Assembly (NCBI GenBank): GCA_917880885.1
Contig: OU862913.1
Coordinates: 3,472,001 to 3,536,000, forward strand
DNA: 64,000 nucleotides
Direction of reading: 5' to 3'
Source of the DNA: Limnephilus marmoratus
Lineage: Eukaryota > Arthropoda > Insecta > Trichoptera > Limnephilidae
Each line of letters starts with the position of its first letter. The stretch's first letter is position 1. Positions 27,875 through 37,193 of this stretch are shown here, piece after piece. The translations under genes and the position numbers were made by a program. The notes beneath the pieces were generated by a model that searched no databases, had not been told where the DNA came from, and was given only the letters and a program-made list of their open reading frames with translations.

Positions 27875-28202
27875 TCTTCTTCTTCCTTGCGCTGTCCCAA
27901 CTCATTGCCTAGGTAGGCTGTTGGGGTCGGCTCTTCTCGTTCTCAGGTTGTAATTTCTCCTGTTCTGGGTATCGTCTTCATCCAGGCCGTTTTTCTGAAG
28001 AATTTTGGCGCATTGAGTCATCCAGGAGTTCTTCGGTCTTCTTCTGGATGACTGTCGATGAAGCTCCATAGACATTGCCTGCCTCACTGTGTGGTCCGAT
28101 GGTCTCCGTCTTATGTGTCCATACCATCTCAACTGTCGTTCCTCCAGCTTACTATTTAGGTCTGTGACACCCAGGCTACCACGAATGCGTGAACTAATAT
28201 AA
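27875..28202 (-). mobile_element. Short 5'-truncated RTE-type LINE insertion
   Basis: A 328-base fragment on the minus strand encodes the C-terminal tail of an RTE-like protein (RQLRWYGHIRRRPSDHTVRQ, then a WMTQCAKILQKNG stretch) and ends in a GAAGAAGAAG tail. It is flanked by an exact 18-bp direct repeat, TGTCGAGATTCTTTGCCT (27857-27874 and 28203-28220), which I read as its target duplication. The tail type matches the long RTE element at 39.4-42.7 kb. Confidence 0.8.
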
Positions 28203-28392
28203 TGTCGAGATTCTTTGCCTATGTGTTGGATATCTTGAGCCTGCACTTTTTTTTGTTTGTGTCTTATTAATCTTATTATTTTTTATTTATTAGTTGTGAT
28301 ATATTACACAATTATTACATTATTAATATATAAATAACTCCCGATGAGTTTATTAAAATTCATGTTGGGAAGGACAACATTATACAACTAAA

Positions 28393-28775
28393 ATAAAATT
28401 ATTATAAGCAATAATTATCAGCCTGAAACAATCATCTACATTGAAAAAATCTTCTGAGAAAATATACATGCCGCCAACGGGACTTGAACCCGTGTCCTTC
28501 TGATTGCCGGTCAGGTGCTCTACCATTGAGCTATGTCGGTAATATACAAGTTAAAGTATTTCACCAAAAAAATGTAGATATAGTTTGTCTCGACGCCATC
28601 TAGCGAGAGATTTAAATCTAACAATGCCTCTCTCACAAAAATAAAGTTGGTTCTTTTCAAGTGGAAAAATGTAATAAGCAGTAATTCTTGAATGAAACAC
28701 GAGTATATATTGAATTATTTTTTTCAATGTAGATGAGTGTTTCATTCTGAAAATTATTGCTTATTATAATTGTTA
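28393..28775. repeat. Inverted-repeat element enclosing a tRNA-like gene
   Basis: The left arm (28393-28450: ATTATAAGCAATAATTATCAG ... TCATCTACATTG) recurs in reverse complement at 28718-28775. A third, direct copy of part of the arm lies at 28674-28713 and can fold back on the right arm. The tRNA-like sequence sits between the outer arms. This looks like a small non-autonomous element carrying a polymerase III unit. Confidence 0.7.
28469..28541 (-). tRNA. tRNA-like gene, possibly decayed tRNA-Ala(GGC)
   Basis: The minus strand folds into a cloverleaf: D arm GCTC-AATGGTA-GAGC, anticodon arm CCTGA-CCGGCAA-TCAGA, variable loop AGGAC, T arm ACGGG-TTCAAGT-CCCGT, and an acceptor with two mismatches. 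A and B box positions are good. The anticodon would be GGC (Ala), but base 33 is C instead of the invariant T and the anticodon stem has one mismatch. I therefore favour a tRNA pseudogene or a transposon-borne tRNA-like unit over a working tRNA. Confidence 0.55.
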
Positions 28776-28883
28776 CCCTTTGTGCTATACCTGAAAATCT
28801 CAATAAAAAATAATAATTAAAAGAAAATTATTTTAAAATAAAAATATGAATTTGAAGGGTAGTTCAATAAAGAGTACATAGAT

Positions 28884-29579
28884 CAGGGGTGCTCAAACTT
28901 GAATTGCTGGCGATCTACCTCAACCTTATTAGATTCCGAACGATCGACTCTGAGAGGCTGCAAGTATGTGTGATGCAAAAATTTCGCCGCCCCGTTATAA
29001 TCATCTTTATTTCAAGCAAAACTTGCATGGTTAAAAGAAGACCTTAAAAGAGCCTATAAAAAACGAAATAATATCAAATTTACAGACTAGGCAGCCAGGC
29101 TGCGGCAGCCAAGTTGCCGCAGCCAATCTAACATACGGTGGCTCATTGGAGCCCGCGCACTAGGCAGCCAAGAATTCCTGGCTGCGGCAGCCAATAGATC
29201 GCGTATGATTGCACGGCAGCCAGCTGGCTGCACGCAGCCAGAGCGTGCAAGGCAGAACCCACAGGCTAGTATGTGGCTGCCATCAGTCTCCGCGCACTTG
29301 TCGTATCAGCCAGAAGTATTTTACGCTCCGAAACTAGTTTTAACTTCTTTTGGAAAATGAATTTCTTATTTTTTTCAAGAGGTTATCAAACGATTTCACA
29401 GACATTCTTGTATAGTTAAAAAAAAACGTTGTTCGTGGTTGCGAAGATCCTTAAAATAATTATTAAATAAACCTTTTGACTGTCATTCCAGAAGAAGAGG
29501 ATGAATCCAAAATCTTCTCTTTGCTTTACGTTTCTTACAAAACAAGAGGTTATGGTTAGAGTTATTTCTTCTACAGCTA
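28884..29579. other. Possible hAT terminus and GCAGCCA-rich stretch
   Basis: CAGGGGTGCTCAAACTT at 28884-28900 resembles a hAT terminal repeat, but I cannot find the other end. At 29088-29290 the motif GCAGCCA and its complement TGGCTGC recur about a dozen times at irregular spacing, often as local palindromes (CAGCCAGCTGGCTG). No coding frame is supported. Confidence 0.4.
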
Positions 29580-29850
29580 ATGGCCCCAGTCCACGCGTTA
29601 ATAATGTACTCGGCCAACGCGTTGGGCCAACGTGTACAGGCCATTTTGTGTGTATTTGGTCTTTGCGGCCAACGCTCGCCGACGAGCCGATGGGTGTCGG
29701 TTTTTCGTGCACAAATCAAAGGAATTTGGCCCAAGCCGCAAACAGCGTTCACACGTTGGCCGAGAGCTCAGTTCACAGACATGGCAGACACGCATTGGCC
29801 AGAGCGGACGCTTTCGTATATTTATGGCGGTAGCAGTCACGCGTAAACTT
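29580..29850. repeat. GC-rich cluster of GGCCAACG motifs
   Basis: CGGCCAACGCGTTGGGCCAACGTGT at about 29611 has inverted partners at 29752 (ACACGTTGGCCGAG) and 29794 (CATTGGCC). This GC-rich island in AT-rich DNA gives open frames on all strands, which I discount. It is probably the end region of a DNA transposon with subterminal repeats. Confidence 0.4.
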
Positions 29851-30183
29851 AAAGACCAATTGGACAGTATTTAAGGAATAAAACAAAATAAATGTAGGAT
29901 CGTTTATTTTTAAGATGAAACAACCATCTTAATATTATAAAAATATTTAGTAAGTAATGAAAAAGTATTTTAGTTCAAATAAATTAACATTATAATTAGA
30001 AAGTATCCCTTTGTTTGGACTGGTTTACAATTTGACAACATAAGCTCACGTCATCATTTAAAAAAAAATAAAAACTAAAATTATGCATTTATCTTTGGAT
30101 TATGAAACAATTTGGCAACACGAATCTTTATAATTAGAAAACCAAATTATAAAATAAATATACATAAAGTAATTATTTATAGT
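29851..30183. other. AT-rich DNA between the GGCCAACG cluster and the piggyBac remnant
   Basis: No gene. If the piggyBac remnant is in place, this would be its 3' untranslated side, but no TTAA-bounded terminus was recognised. Confidence 0.35.
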
Positions 30184-30431
30184 CTACATATTTGTTTCAT
30201 CACCAGTCTCTTCGTCGTGATAACAGTGATTACAAATAAATGTAGTGTGGTTCCTGCAATTATTTCTTCGACAAGATGTGCATTGTCTTTTTGATCGCCC
30301 CTTTTTTGGTCTGGACATATTTTACAACTTCCTCTACACGCAGTGAAACTAGTACTTGGTTCATTGCTCCTGTCGTCAGTACAAATCTGCAAGTGATCTA
30401 ATATTTTTGATGTAAAACTTTTTTACACACG
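30184..30431 (-). pseudogene. piggyBac transposase C-terminal remnant
   Basis: The minus strand encodes the cysteine-rich end of a piggyBac transposase in two frames. CRGSCKICPDQ is in the first; after a frame change in an A run near 30304, QCTSCRRNNCRNH and FICNHCYH follow. The spacing C-x2-C-x11-C-x2-C-x4-C-x2-H-x4-C-x2-C matches the classical piggyBac cysteine-rich domain. Upstream LDHLQICTDDRSNEPS continues it, then a stop intervenes. The catalytic core is absent. Dead fragment. Confidence 0.8.
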
Positions 30432-30439
30432 CTTGACTT

Positions 30440-31250
30440 AGGGAGTAAGCTGGTGAATGCGTTACGAAAAGTGTGATTGGTCAAGGCGAACGGTTGTTAA
30501 GAGGGAGATATAAGTTAGTGAATATAGAACGAGAGAGAGTTACGTATCGTATATTACCGTAGGGGCAAGAGAGGGAGGTGCGAGCACACAATTTCTTTAT
30601 CTCTTAGCCAGTGTTTCGTATATCTAAGACACATTGCAGGTCTATTATCTGTATTCTACTGTGGGAACAAGAGAGAGCAGTGCGCTCGCACATTTTATTT
30701 CTCTCTTCTCTTTTAAGTTAGTGAAGTTTTACTTCAGTCGTGTGGTCTAAAGCACACTCGTTTTTTTTCAGTTTTCTTGGAATATTGACCATTGCAGCTC
30801 TTCTATGTTGATACTATTATGTCAATTCTATCTCAAACGCTCGTAGGTACACCCCCAGTACATAAAATAGTAATAAAACACCAACTTGATTCAAAATAGC
30901 AGAAACATATTTCTACCCACAGGGTCGCGCGTAAACTTTTCGACGACGGGCGCGCGTAGTCCTTTCGACGCCTACGCCGCGACTAATACAGATGCTATTT
31001 GTAAAGATTTAAACCAGATTAATAAATATATTTAAAGAATTTCGGCTGTTTTCTTGAATGAAGGTGAGACTTATAGAAAATTTACTACTAGAGTTAAGAG
31101 CACTCAATGTTGTAAAGTTATTTAATTGCCATAAAGCTGAAAAGCTTGAAAATTTCAGCAGAGTCTGTAAAGTATGATAATTGGTAATCATATTCTAAAA
31201 CGGTATTTTTTAAATCTTGGATTCAGCGGCCCAATTTTTTTAAAGTTATT
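30440..31250. other. Noncoding DNA with a diverged direct repeat
   Basis: A segment at about 30553-30600 (GTAGGGGCAAGAGAGGGAG...GCGAGCACACAATTT) recurs diverged at 30657-30705 (GTGGGAACAAGAGAGAGCAG...GCTCGCACATTTTAT). A short GC-rich palindromic stretch, GTCGCGCGTAAAC...CGGGCGCGCGTAG, lies at 30923-30960. No coding frame is convincing. Confidence 0.4.
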
Positions 31251-31259
31251 AGTTGGGTT

Positions 31260-33615
31260 ACCCGGCTTTGCCCTGGACAACATTCGAAAGTGTTCCGGAA
31301 TATGGTATTCCAGGTAAACTGGCACGAGCTACTTTCGTTTGGTGACGTGAACACAGCATTAAATAAATTCTACTCACAATTAAATCATCTTATAGACGCC
31401 CATATTCCTATGAAATTATGTAGGAATTCGAAATACCCGCCATGGTATAACTCTGCCCTCATCAAATTAACAACAGAAAAATACAAATACTTTAAAAAGT
31501 TCAAGACATTTAAAAACCCTTCTGACTATGCCACTTTCTCTCTACTAAGATCACGCCACAAAAAACTTAACTTGGAATGCCATAATAAATACTTACTTAA
31601 AATAGAACATGATATATCCTGCGATCCAAAAAAAATATGGAATTACATTAAGTCAAACTCCAAATCCCATGGCGTTCCGAATACCATGATGTTCAAAGAC
31701 AAAAAAGCTGAAAATGGATCTGACATCTGCAACTTATTCTCTAAATATCTCACTTCAGTCTACAATAATAATGCTCGGATTAACCAGTTCCTGCCAGACT
31801 ACACCAGTGAGCCCTGTATTGCTAGCATTCATAATATTGAAATCAACCAACATCACATACAGAAACAACTTGAAAATTTAGATCCCAATAAAGGCGCAGG
31901 GCCAGATAAAATTCCCCCTTTCTTCATGAGCAAATGTGCGCGCAGCCTTTCTAAACCATTATTCATAATTTTTAGTCGGTCCCTTAATGAGGGAATTGTG
32001 CCAAACACTTGGAAAACTGCATTTGTAAATTTTCAAGAACGGCCAAAAATCTGACGTTGAAAATTATAGGCCCATATCAAAGCTCTGCATTTTTAGTAAG
32101 GTTTTCGAAAAAATTGTGTACGACCAGATTTTTACAGCCTTGAGATCGTCACTTAACAACAATCAACATGGATTTATGAGAGGAAAATCTACAACCACTA
32201 ACCTAACGGCATTAGTCGAATTCTTACAAGATAATATGGACCAGCGCGTACAGGTAGATGCAATATATACAAATTATAGCAAAGCCTTTGATTTAGTAAT
32301 CCATGATGTCTTGTTGACTAAACTTTCACTAATCGGCGTACATGGAGATCTCCTCAGATGGCTCTCGTCGTATTTGAAAAATCGCAGCCAAGCAGTAGTC
32401 GTCGGTGGCTATAAATCGAATAGGGTAACCATACCGTCAGGAGTACCCCAAGGGTCATTATTGGGACCATTGCTCTTCAACATATACATTAATGACATTG
32501 GAAAATGTTTTCTCCACTCCAGAACGTTATTATACGCAGACGACATGAAAATATTCTCTCCTGTTACATGTATCAATGACTGTACTCGCGTACAAGAAGA
32601 TTTGAATCGCCTAAATAGCTACTGTACACAACGCAACCTTCAAATAAATGTTAAAAAGTGCGGCGTCATCAGCTTTACCCGAAACAAAAATCCCATTTCC
32701 TTTGATTATTCCCTTAACGGCACAATACTTAAAAAAATGATGGAGGCCAAAGATCTGGGAGTAGTGCTAGACCCGAAATTACTTTTTGACCAACATATCG
32801 AATCCATAGTTGCAAAAGCTTCCAAGGTACTTGGCTTCATCCTCAGAACCAGCAAACACTTTAAAAAGGTAAACACTATGAAAATGCTGTACTTTGCGTA
32901 TGTACGCAGTTCTCTGGAGTACGCCTCTCAAGTCTGGAATCCCAGGTACACAACATACATAGAAAGGATTGAGAAAATACAAAATCGTTTTCTACGATAC
33001 CTTGATTTTCGGGGATATCGTCCTCATCTAAGTTATGTGGAGTCAGCAGCTTTTTTTCAAAATCTCGTCACTAGAAAATCGTAGAAATTCTGCAGGCGTA
33101 ATGTTCTTGCAAAAGATAGCCACCTCTGCGATGGATTGCCCGGAATTACTTGAAAGAATTCAATTAAGAGTGCCCACCAGACAAACTAGACTAAATCACA
33201 CACTTAACACTAACTCTAAACAAAACACATTCATTAATCGCGCTTCACACTTTTTTAACAATTCATACAATGAATTCGACTTATTCAACACAGCACCCCA
33301 AATTCTAAAAAAAATAAACAATAAATAACTTCTAAACATATACAAACTATTATACTCCTATACAAATAACTTATTCACTCCCAGATTAGATCCGTCTCCT
33401 TCCCCTCCCGCCCACCATCCCATCCCAATAAGCTAGTGTAACTATTATAAGTTTTATAACTTGTTTATCTCTCTAATTAATACACACCAGTGAAAACCTA
33501 TTATTGGTTCAATAACATATACATATGTAAATACACCTAAGTAAATAATGTAACTGTTGATTTTCCAAATAAAATAATGTAACTGTTGATTTTCCAAATA
33601 AAATAAAATAAAATA
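31260..33615 (+). mobile_element. 5'-truncated jockey-type LINE
   Basis: Begins within the linker ahead of the reverse transcriptase and runs to a short tandem 3' end: a ~28-base unit, AATGTAACTGTTGATTTTCC plus AAATAA, is present twice, then (AAATA)n at 33598-33615. No endonuclease is present. The coding part has at least two frameshifts. Heat-shock-element DNA follows immediately. Confidence 0.85.
31290..33330 (+). pseudogene. Broken LINE reverse transcriptase
   Basis: Three overlapping frames make one protein. 31290-32054 covers the linker and KGAGPDKIPPFFMSKC. A frameshift near 32035 leads to 32116-33084 with NQHGFMRGKSTT, YTNYSKAFDLV, GVPQGSLLGPLLF, YADDMKIF and the thumb. A second shift near 33050, in a T run, leads to 33035-33328 with the C-terminal tail. 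YADD is intact at about 32532. In the Y-.-DYSKAFD motif the first Asp is Asn. Confidence 0.85.
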
Positions 33616-33642
33616 TTCCACAATGATGTTCCCGATTCCCTA

Positions 33643-33758
33643 TTCCCGAACATTCCTCGACATAGTGCGCCACTCTTTCCAGAACTATCTAGTGCTCCAT
33701 CGAACCTTCTAGAAATTTCTGGAAGACTTTTTTAAAAATTTCAAGAGGGCGAAACTTC
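33643..33758. promoter_or_regulatory. Cluster of heat-shock elements
   Basis: Perfectly phased GAA/TTC pentamers, the binding pattern of heat-shock factor. They are TTCccGAAcaTTC (33643-33655), TTCcaGAA (33677-33684), GAAccTTCtaGAAatTTCtgGAA with five contiguous units (33702-33724), and GAAacTTC (33751-33758). The cluster lies between the LINE tail and the start exon at 34363. I see no heat-shock protein gene in the window. The role is inferred from the motif alone. Confidence 0.7.
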
Positions 33759-34292
33759 CAGCCCTTAGGTATGTCTTCAAAAGCACGCTCTTTAGGTGAA
33801 AACGGGAACCGCCATCCTGAAGAGGGGATAGAGATCTACTACACCATATAACTCACTTGATCGTACTGGAACTCGTTCCTGAGTTTTTACCGGACACACT
33901 TTTTTAACTTTCTTTTATAATATTTATTGATTACCTTCACTATAAATTGATTAAGTCATGGTTCATTGCAGAACTCAAATATTTTGAGGCGAATGTTTCC
34001 CTGTGATTAACGAAGTGGATCGACAGTCCACATTGCTTTGAAGTAACAAAAAAACATTATACATACTAATAACTAACCTGGTAACTCAAAACTAGAGGGG
34101 ACGCTTGGGGTGGCTTAATTTATATAGTATAAGTCAAGTACTCCTTACAATGAAACAAGTACTTTTGCTAGTTTTGAAGTTCATTAAATGTTTCACAATT
34201 CCCCCGAAGCGTGTGGCCCTTATCGCGATACTGACGAAAGAGAGAATTTTTAACTTGACCTTTGTACGGGTAACTGTGTCAGTTTTTGCAGT
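33759..34292. other. Noncoding DNA between the heat-shock elements and the exon promoter
   Basis: No convincing reading frame. Short open frames on both strands near 34105-34364 overlap each other and show no domain. This would be upstream regulatory DNA of the start exon at 34363. Confidence 0.35.
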
Positions 34293-34312
34293 CGCATAAA
34301 TATCAGTACGTT
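34293..34312 (+). promoter_or_regulatory. Likely core promoter
   Basis: CATAAATATCAGTACG combines an AT-rich box with a TCAGT initiator, the arthropod initiator consensus. They are too close for a canonical TATA (~30 bases upstream), so an initiator-driven promoter is more likely. It lies ~58 bases before the ATG at 34363. Inference. Confidence 0.4.
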
Positions 34313-34362
34313 TCAAAGTTCGAAAAAACCAGAATCTATCAAGTGTCAAGATCCAATTCGAC

Positions 34363-34381
34363 ATGGATACGGTGTCTGTTG
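34363..34381 (+). CDS. Orphan start exon of a zinc-finger gene
   Basis: ATG plus five codons (MDTVSV) and one base end at GTTG|GTATGA, a good phase 1 donor. The leader, CAAGATCC..ATGGA, matches the start of gene 1 exon 1 (CAAGATCC..ATGGA at 1605-1623). Every leader exon of gene 2 starts with GT completing a split codon, so this exon would splice to them in frame, but they lie on the opposite strand. It may be the displaced first exon of gene 2 or of an unseen paralogue. Confidence 0.5.
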
Positions 34382-34411
34382 GTATGAATTTTTATTATAT
34401 TATGGTAGTAG

Positions 34412-34485
34412 TGCAGCGCCGGCCGTCGTGCAGCGGTAAAGTGCTTGACTCGCATTCCAAAGGTCGCGAGATCGAATCCCGGCGT
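34412..34485 (+). repeat. tRNA-derived SINE head
   Basis: GCCGGCCGTCGTGCAGCGGT, then GCTTGACTCGCATTCCAAAG, then GAGATCGAATCCCGGCGTGAC look like a tRNA with A and B boxes. GCCGG can pair with CCGGC across the unit. An AT-rich body follows. It lies in the intron after the start exon at 34363. Confidence 0.6.
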
Positions 34486-35048
34486 GACAAATAAATTTTA
34501 ATTCATTAATTTGTGTATTCACAATTTATTCATTTAAAATAACACAAAGCATATTTGCGGCACGTTCCAGAGTGGAAGATACTCTCAGTATCACCCTGGT
34601 GTAAGACCACCATTCAGAATTGAAAAGTTGCTTGAAATGGCTTCTGCCGTGTTTGGTGACCAGATCTGAATAGCCAGGTGCTCCACTGCCTCCCCACTGC
34701 CTTCAGCCTCACAACATACCCCAATTGGGGATGCCATAGTCCCATTGACTCCAGACGGAAGAAGTTGGGTTTCTTGTGCGGTACTCATGTAAAAATAAAT
34801 TGTTGAGAAACTCGTACGATATACCAGAAATTTAAATTAAAACAAACACCTACTTGAATGAAATATTTTTATGAAAATATATTAAACATCAAGGCAGATA
34901 GTTAAAAGTTCCACGAGATTCCATCAAATTTTAATTTGTTTTGTTTACTTTATTATATTACTACTAAACTAAATAGTAAGAAGTTGCGTTCATGTACCTA
35001 AAACTTTTTAATTAAAGTTCCTGAAAGTAAGGACCATCAGTTTTCGTG
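34486..35048. other. Possible SINE body; otherwise unrecognised
   Basis: Contains a moderately GC-rich stretch at 34555-34790. A 65-codon minus-strand frame there starts MSTAQETQLLPSGVNGT and shows no known domain. It could be part of a composite SINE. The remainder is AT-rich. Confidence 0.35.
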
Positions 35049-35086
35049 AAAAAAAGGTTCAACAGTATACTGTTGAACCTTTTTTT
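35049..35086. repeat. Perfect 38-bp palindrome just after the gene 2 stop
   Basis: AAAAAAAGGTTCAACAGTA is followed without spacer by its exact reverse complement (19-bp arms, centre 35067/35068). It begins 12 bases past the stop of the ten-finger exon on the minus strand, so it would form a strong hairpin ending in U residues in the mRNA 3' region. Confidence 0.9.
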
Positions 35087-35098
35087 TGGAACGTTGGA

Positions 35099-35988
35099 TC
35101 ATGAAAAAGGTTTTTCTTCAGAATGGGAGAGCAAATGCCTTATTAAGACTGACTTGTATAAGCAGGAGTAAATGCAATGGGAACACGAGTAAAGCTTTTC
35201 TCCAGTATGGGTGCGTAAGTGCAGTGTTAATTGTGACTTGCGGGAGCAGGCGTAGTTACATTTGGAACATGACTGAGGCTTTTCGCCAGTATGGGTGCGT
35301 AAGTGCCTTGTAAAATTTGATTTGTCTGAGCAGGAGTAGTTACAATATGGACATGAGTGAGGCTTTTCTCCAGTATGGGTGCGTAAGTGCTTTGTTAAAG
35401 CAGATTTGACTGAGCAGGAGAAGTTACAATGTGGACATGAGTGAGGCTTTTCTCCAGAATGGGTGCGTAAGTGCACAGTTAAAGTTGATTTGTTTGAAAA
35501 GGAGTAGTTACAATGTGGACATGAGTGAGGCTTTTCTCCAGTATGGATGCGTATGTGCTTTGTTAAAGCTGATTTGACTGAGCAGGAGTAGTTACAATGT
35601 GGACATGAGTGAGGCTTTTCTCCAGAATGGGTGCGTAAGTGCACCGTTAATTGTGAATTGTAGGAGCAGGCGTAGTTACAATGTGGACATGAGTGAAGCT
35701 TTTCTCCAGAATGGGTGCGTAAGTGCACCGTTAATTGTGACTTGTGGGAGCAGGCGTAGTTGCAATGTGGACATGAGTGAGGCTTTTCTCCAGAATGGAT
35801 GCGTAAGTGCACCGTTAATTGTGACTTGTGGGAGCAGGCGTAGTTGCAATGTGGACATGAGTGAGGCTTTTCTCCAGTATGGATGCGTAAGTGCCTTTTT
35901 AAATATGATTTGTTTGCACAGGAGTAGGTACAATATGAACACAAATAAGGTTTTTCTCCGGGGCGCATCTTCAGGTCCGTTATTTTAT
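35099..35988 (-). CDS. Zinc-finger gene 2, last exon (ten C2H2 fingers)
   Basis: The acceptor on the minus strand is TTTTGCAG|ATAAAATAACGG. Two bases complete a split Asp codon, then 296 codons follow including the stop. Ten C2H2 fingers run from CSYCTYSCANKSYLKRH to CSHCIYSCLYKSVLIRH with (T/S)GEKPHS linkers. Fingers two to four are nearly identical (CPHCNYACSHKSQLTVH), a sign of recent unit gain. Exon start, phase and finger wording match gene 1, so they are paralogues. Predicted nuclear DNA-binding regulator. Very regular fingers favour binding of a repetitive DNA target, but that is speculation. Confidence 0.9.
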
Positions 35989-36074
35989 CTGCAAAAGATA
36001 ACGGATAAAGCTAAATAAGAAGGAATCTATAATGAAACGAGAAAATTATAAAAACAACCAAGACTCGATATTAC

Positions 36075-36230
36075 CTGCAGCAGTCTGGGTAATATTTTCA
36101 GAGTACTCTGAGCATTCCTTTTTTACATCTGTCAGATCGATGTCTATTTCCGTATAAGTATTTCCCTCTCCATCTTCTTCTCGGGCTCCTGGTTCTGTCT
36201 TGATGGGGACAGTCTCCACATTTATGCTAC
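36075..36230 (-). CDS. Zinc-finger gene 2, leader exon B
   Basis: Minus-strand exon bounded by TTTTTCAAG|GTAGCAT and GCTGCAG|GTAATA, 156 bases, phase 1 to phase 1. The peptide is NVETVPIKTEPGAREEDGEG, then YTEIDIDLTDVKKECSEYSE. Both IKTE and VKKE fit the sumoylation consensus. It joins in frame to the finger exon at 35988 (G|AT, Asp). This is the best-preserved copy of the leader module. Confidence 0.8.
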
Positions 36231-37106
36231 CTTGAAAAACAAAACAATAATAACAACAACAAAACGACAACAACAAAGAGGTAAATTCACAATGTCTTCA
36301 ACTCATCTTAAAAAATCACGTAAGAATCCTGACTGTATGCAGATCTCCGAATACACATAATTTGAAACCATTCTCACATTTACCGCATGAAATTTAAGCA
36401 AACATAGACAAAAAACCTATCGCAATATAATTAGTGAAATTTAATCAACAAAATCATCTCCAAGAGAACGAATATCTAAATGAAGTAACGAATATCTAAA
36501 TGAAGAACGAATATCTAAATGAAATATCTATATAAATAAAAATACTAAACTAGACAATAAATCCATTACGTTATTTATTTTAGGGTGTTGTGGTTTTTGT
36601 GCTCCTCCTTCTTTAGCCAACGTTTCGGATATTGTAAGAGTGTCCATTATTAAGGCAGATGAAATAAATGACTGAGAGTGGGATTTTATTTTAAAATTAG
36701 TACCATGGTACAAGAAGCTTTTTCCTCCAAATTTTGAATCATGTTGGACCTTTTTTTGACCCTGAGCGAGCGTGTTTCTAATATATGTGTTAGTTATTAT
36801 TTCTTGTGTTTTGAACTAATAAATGTAAAGGAGTGCGGTTTTAGAATAAAGTTGTTTAATTAACATGATGTTAAGATTGATGAATGTTGTGCAAGTTCTT
36901 ACAGGGACTTTCAATTAAATTTTCATTGTTAGTTTTAATAATTGAATTGAGTATATGGTCATTTGCACTACCTAATCCGATATTGACAAAGAGCCATATA
37001 AATCTTTGTGTATCTTTTCACATTGAGGATAGTCTAATGGTTTTTCAAAAAAAAAAACAAAGTTTTAAACATAAATATTTGTTTTTTTTTTTTTTTTTTA
37101 CATTAA
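36231..37106. other. Gene 2 intron with a short tandem repeat
   Basis: At 36467-36527 three direct copies of ~20 bases (AACGAATATCTAAATGAAG) lie in tandem. The rest is AT-rich, with a T run at 37084-37099 next to the hairpin-repeat core. A 61-codon minus-strand frame at 36528-36713 shows no domain. No gene. Confidence 0.45.
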
Positions 37107-37176
37107 CTCCACACAGGAGGCCCTGAGGAAAATAATTTCCCTCAGGGCCTATGTCATCTGGGATGCTGTGTGGAGG
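37107..37176. repeat. Dispersed hairpin repeat, best-preserved core
   Basis: CTCCACACAGGAGGCCCTGAGG...CCTCAGGGCC...GCTGTGTGGAG. Outer CTCCACAC/GTGTGGAG and inner GCCCTGAGG/CCTCAGGGC pair, giving a compact hairpin. It is preceded by a T run and TACATTA. Same family as 590, 834, 10387, 23010 and 25035. Confidence 0.75.
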
Positions 37177-37193
37177 GTCTTTAATAATCGTTA

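Noticed and set aside
28469..28541. Functional tRNA-Ala(GGC)
   Set aside because: C at position 33, two acceptor mismatches and one anticodon-stem mismatch make normal function unlikely. Kept as tRNA-like with modest confidence.
29501..29874. Several overlapping frames of 80-110 codons on both strands
   Set aside because: They arise from a GC-rich repeat cluster and contain no domain. Six-frame openness is due to composition.
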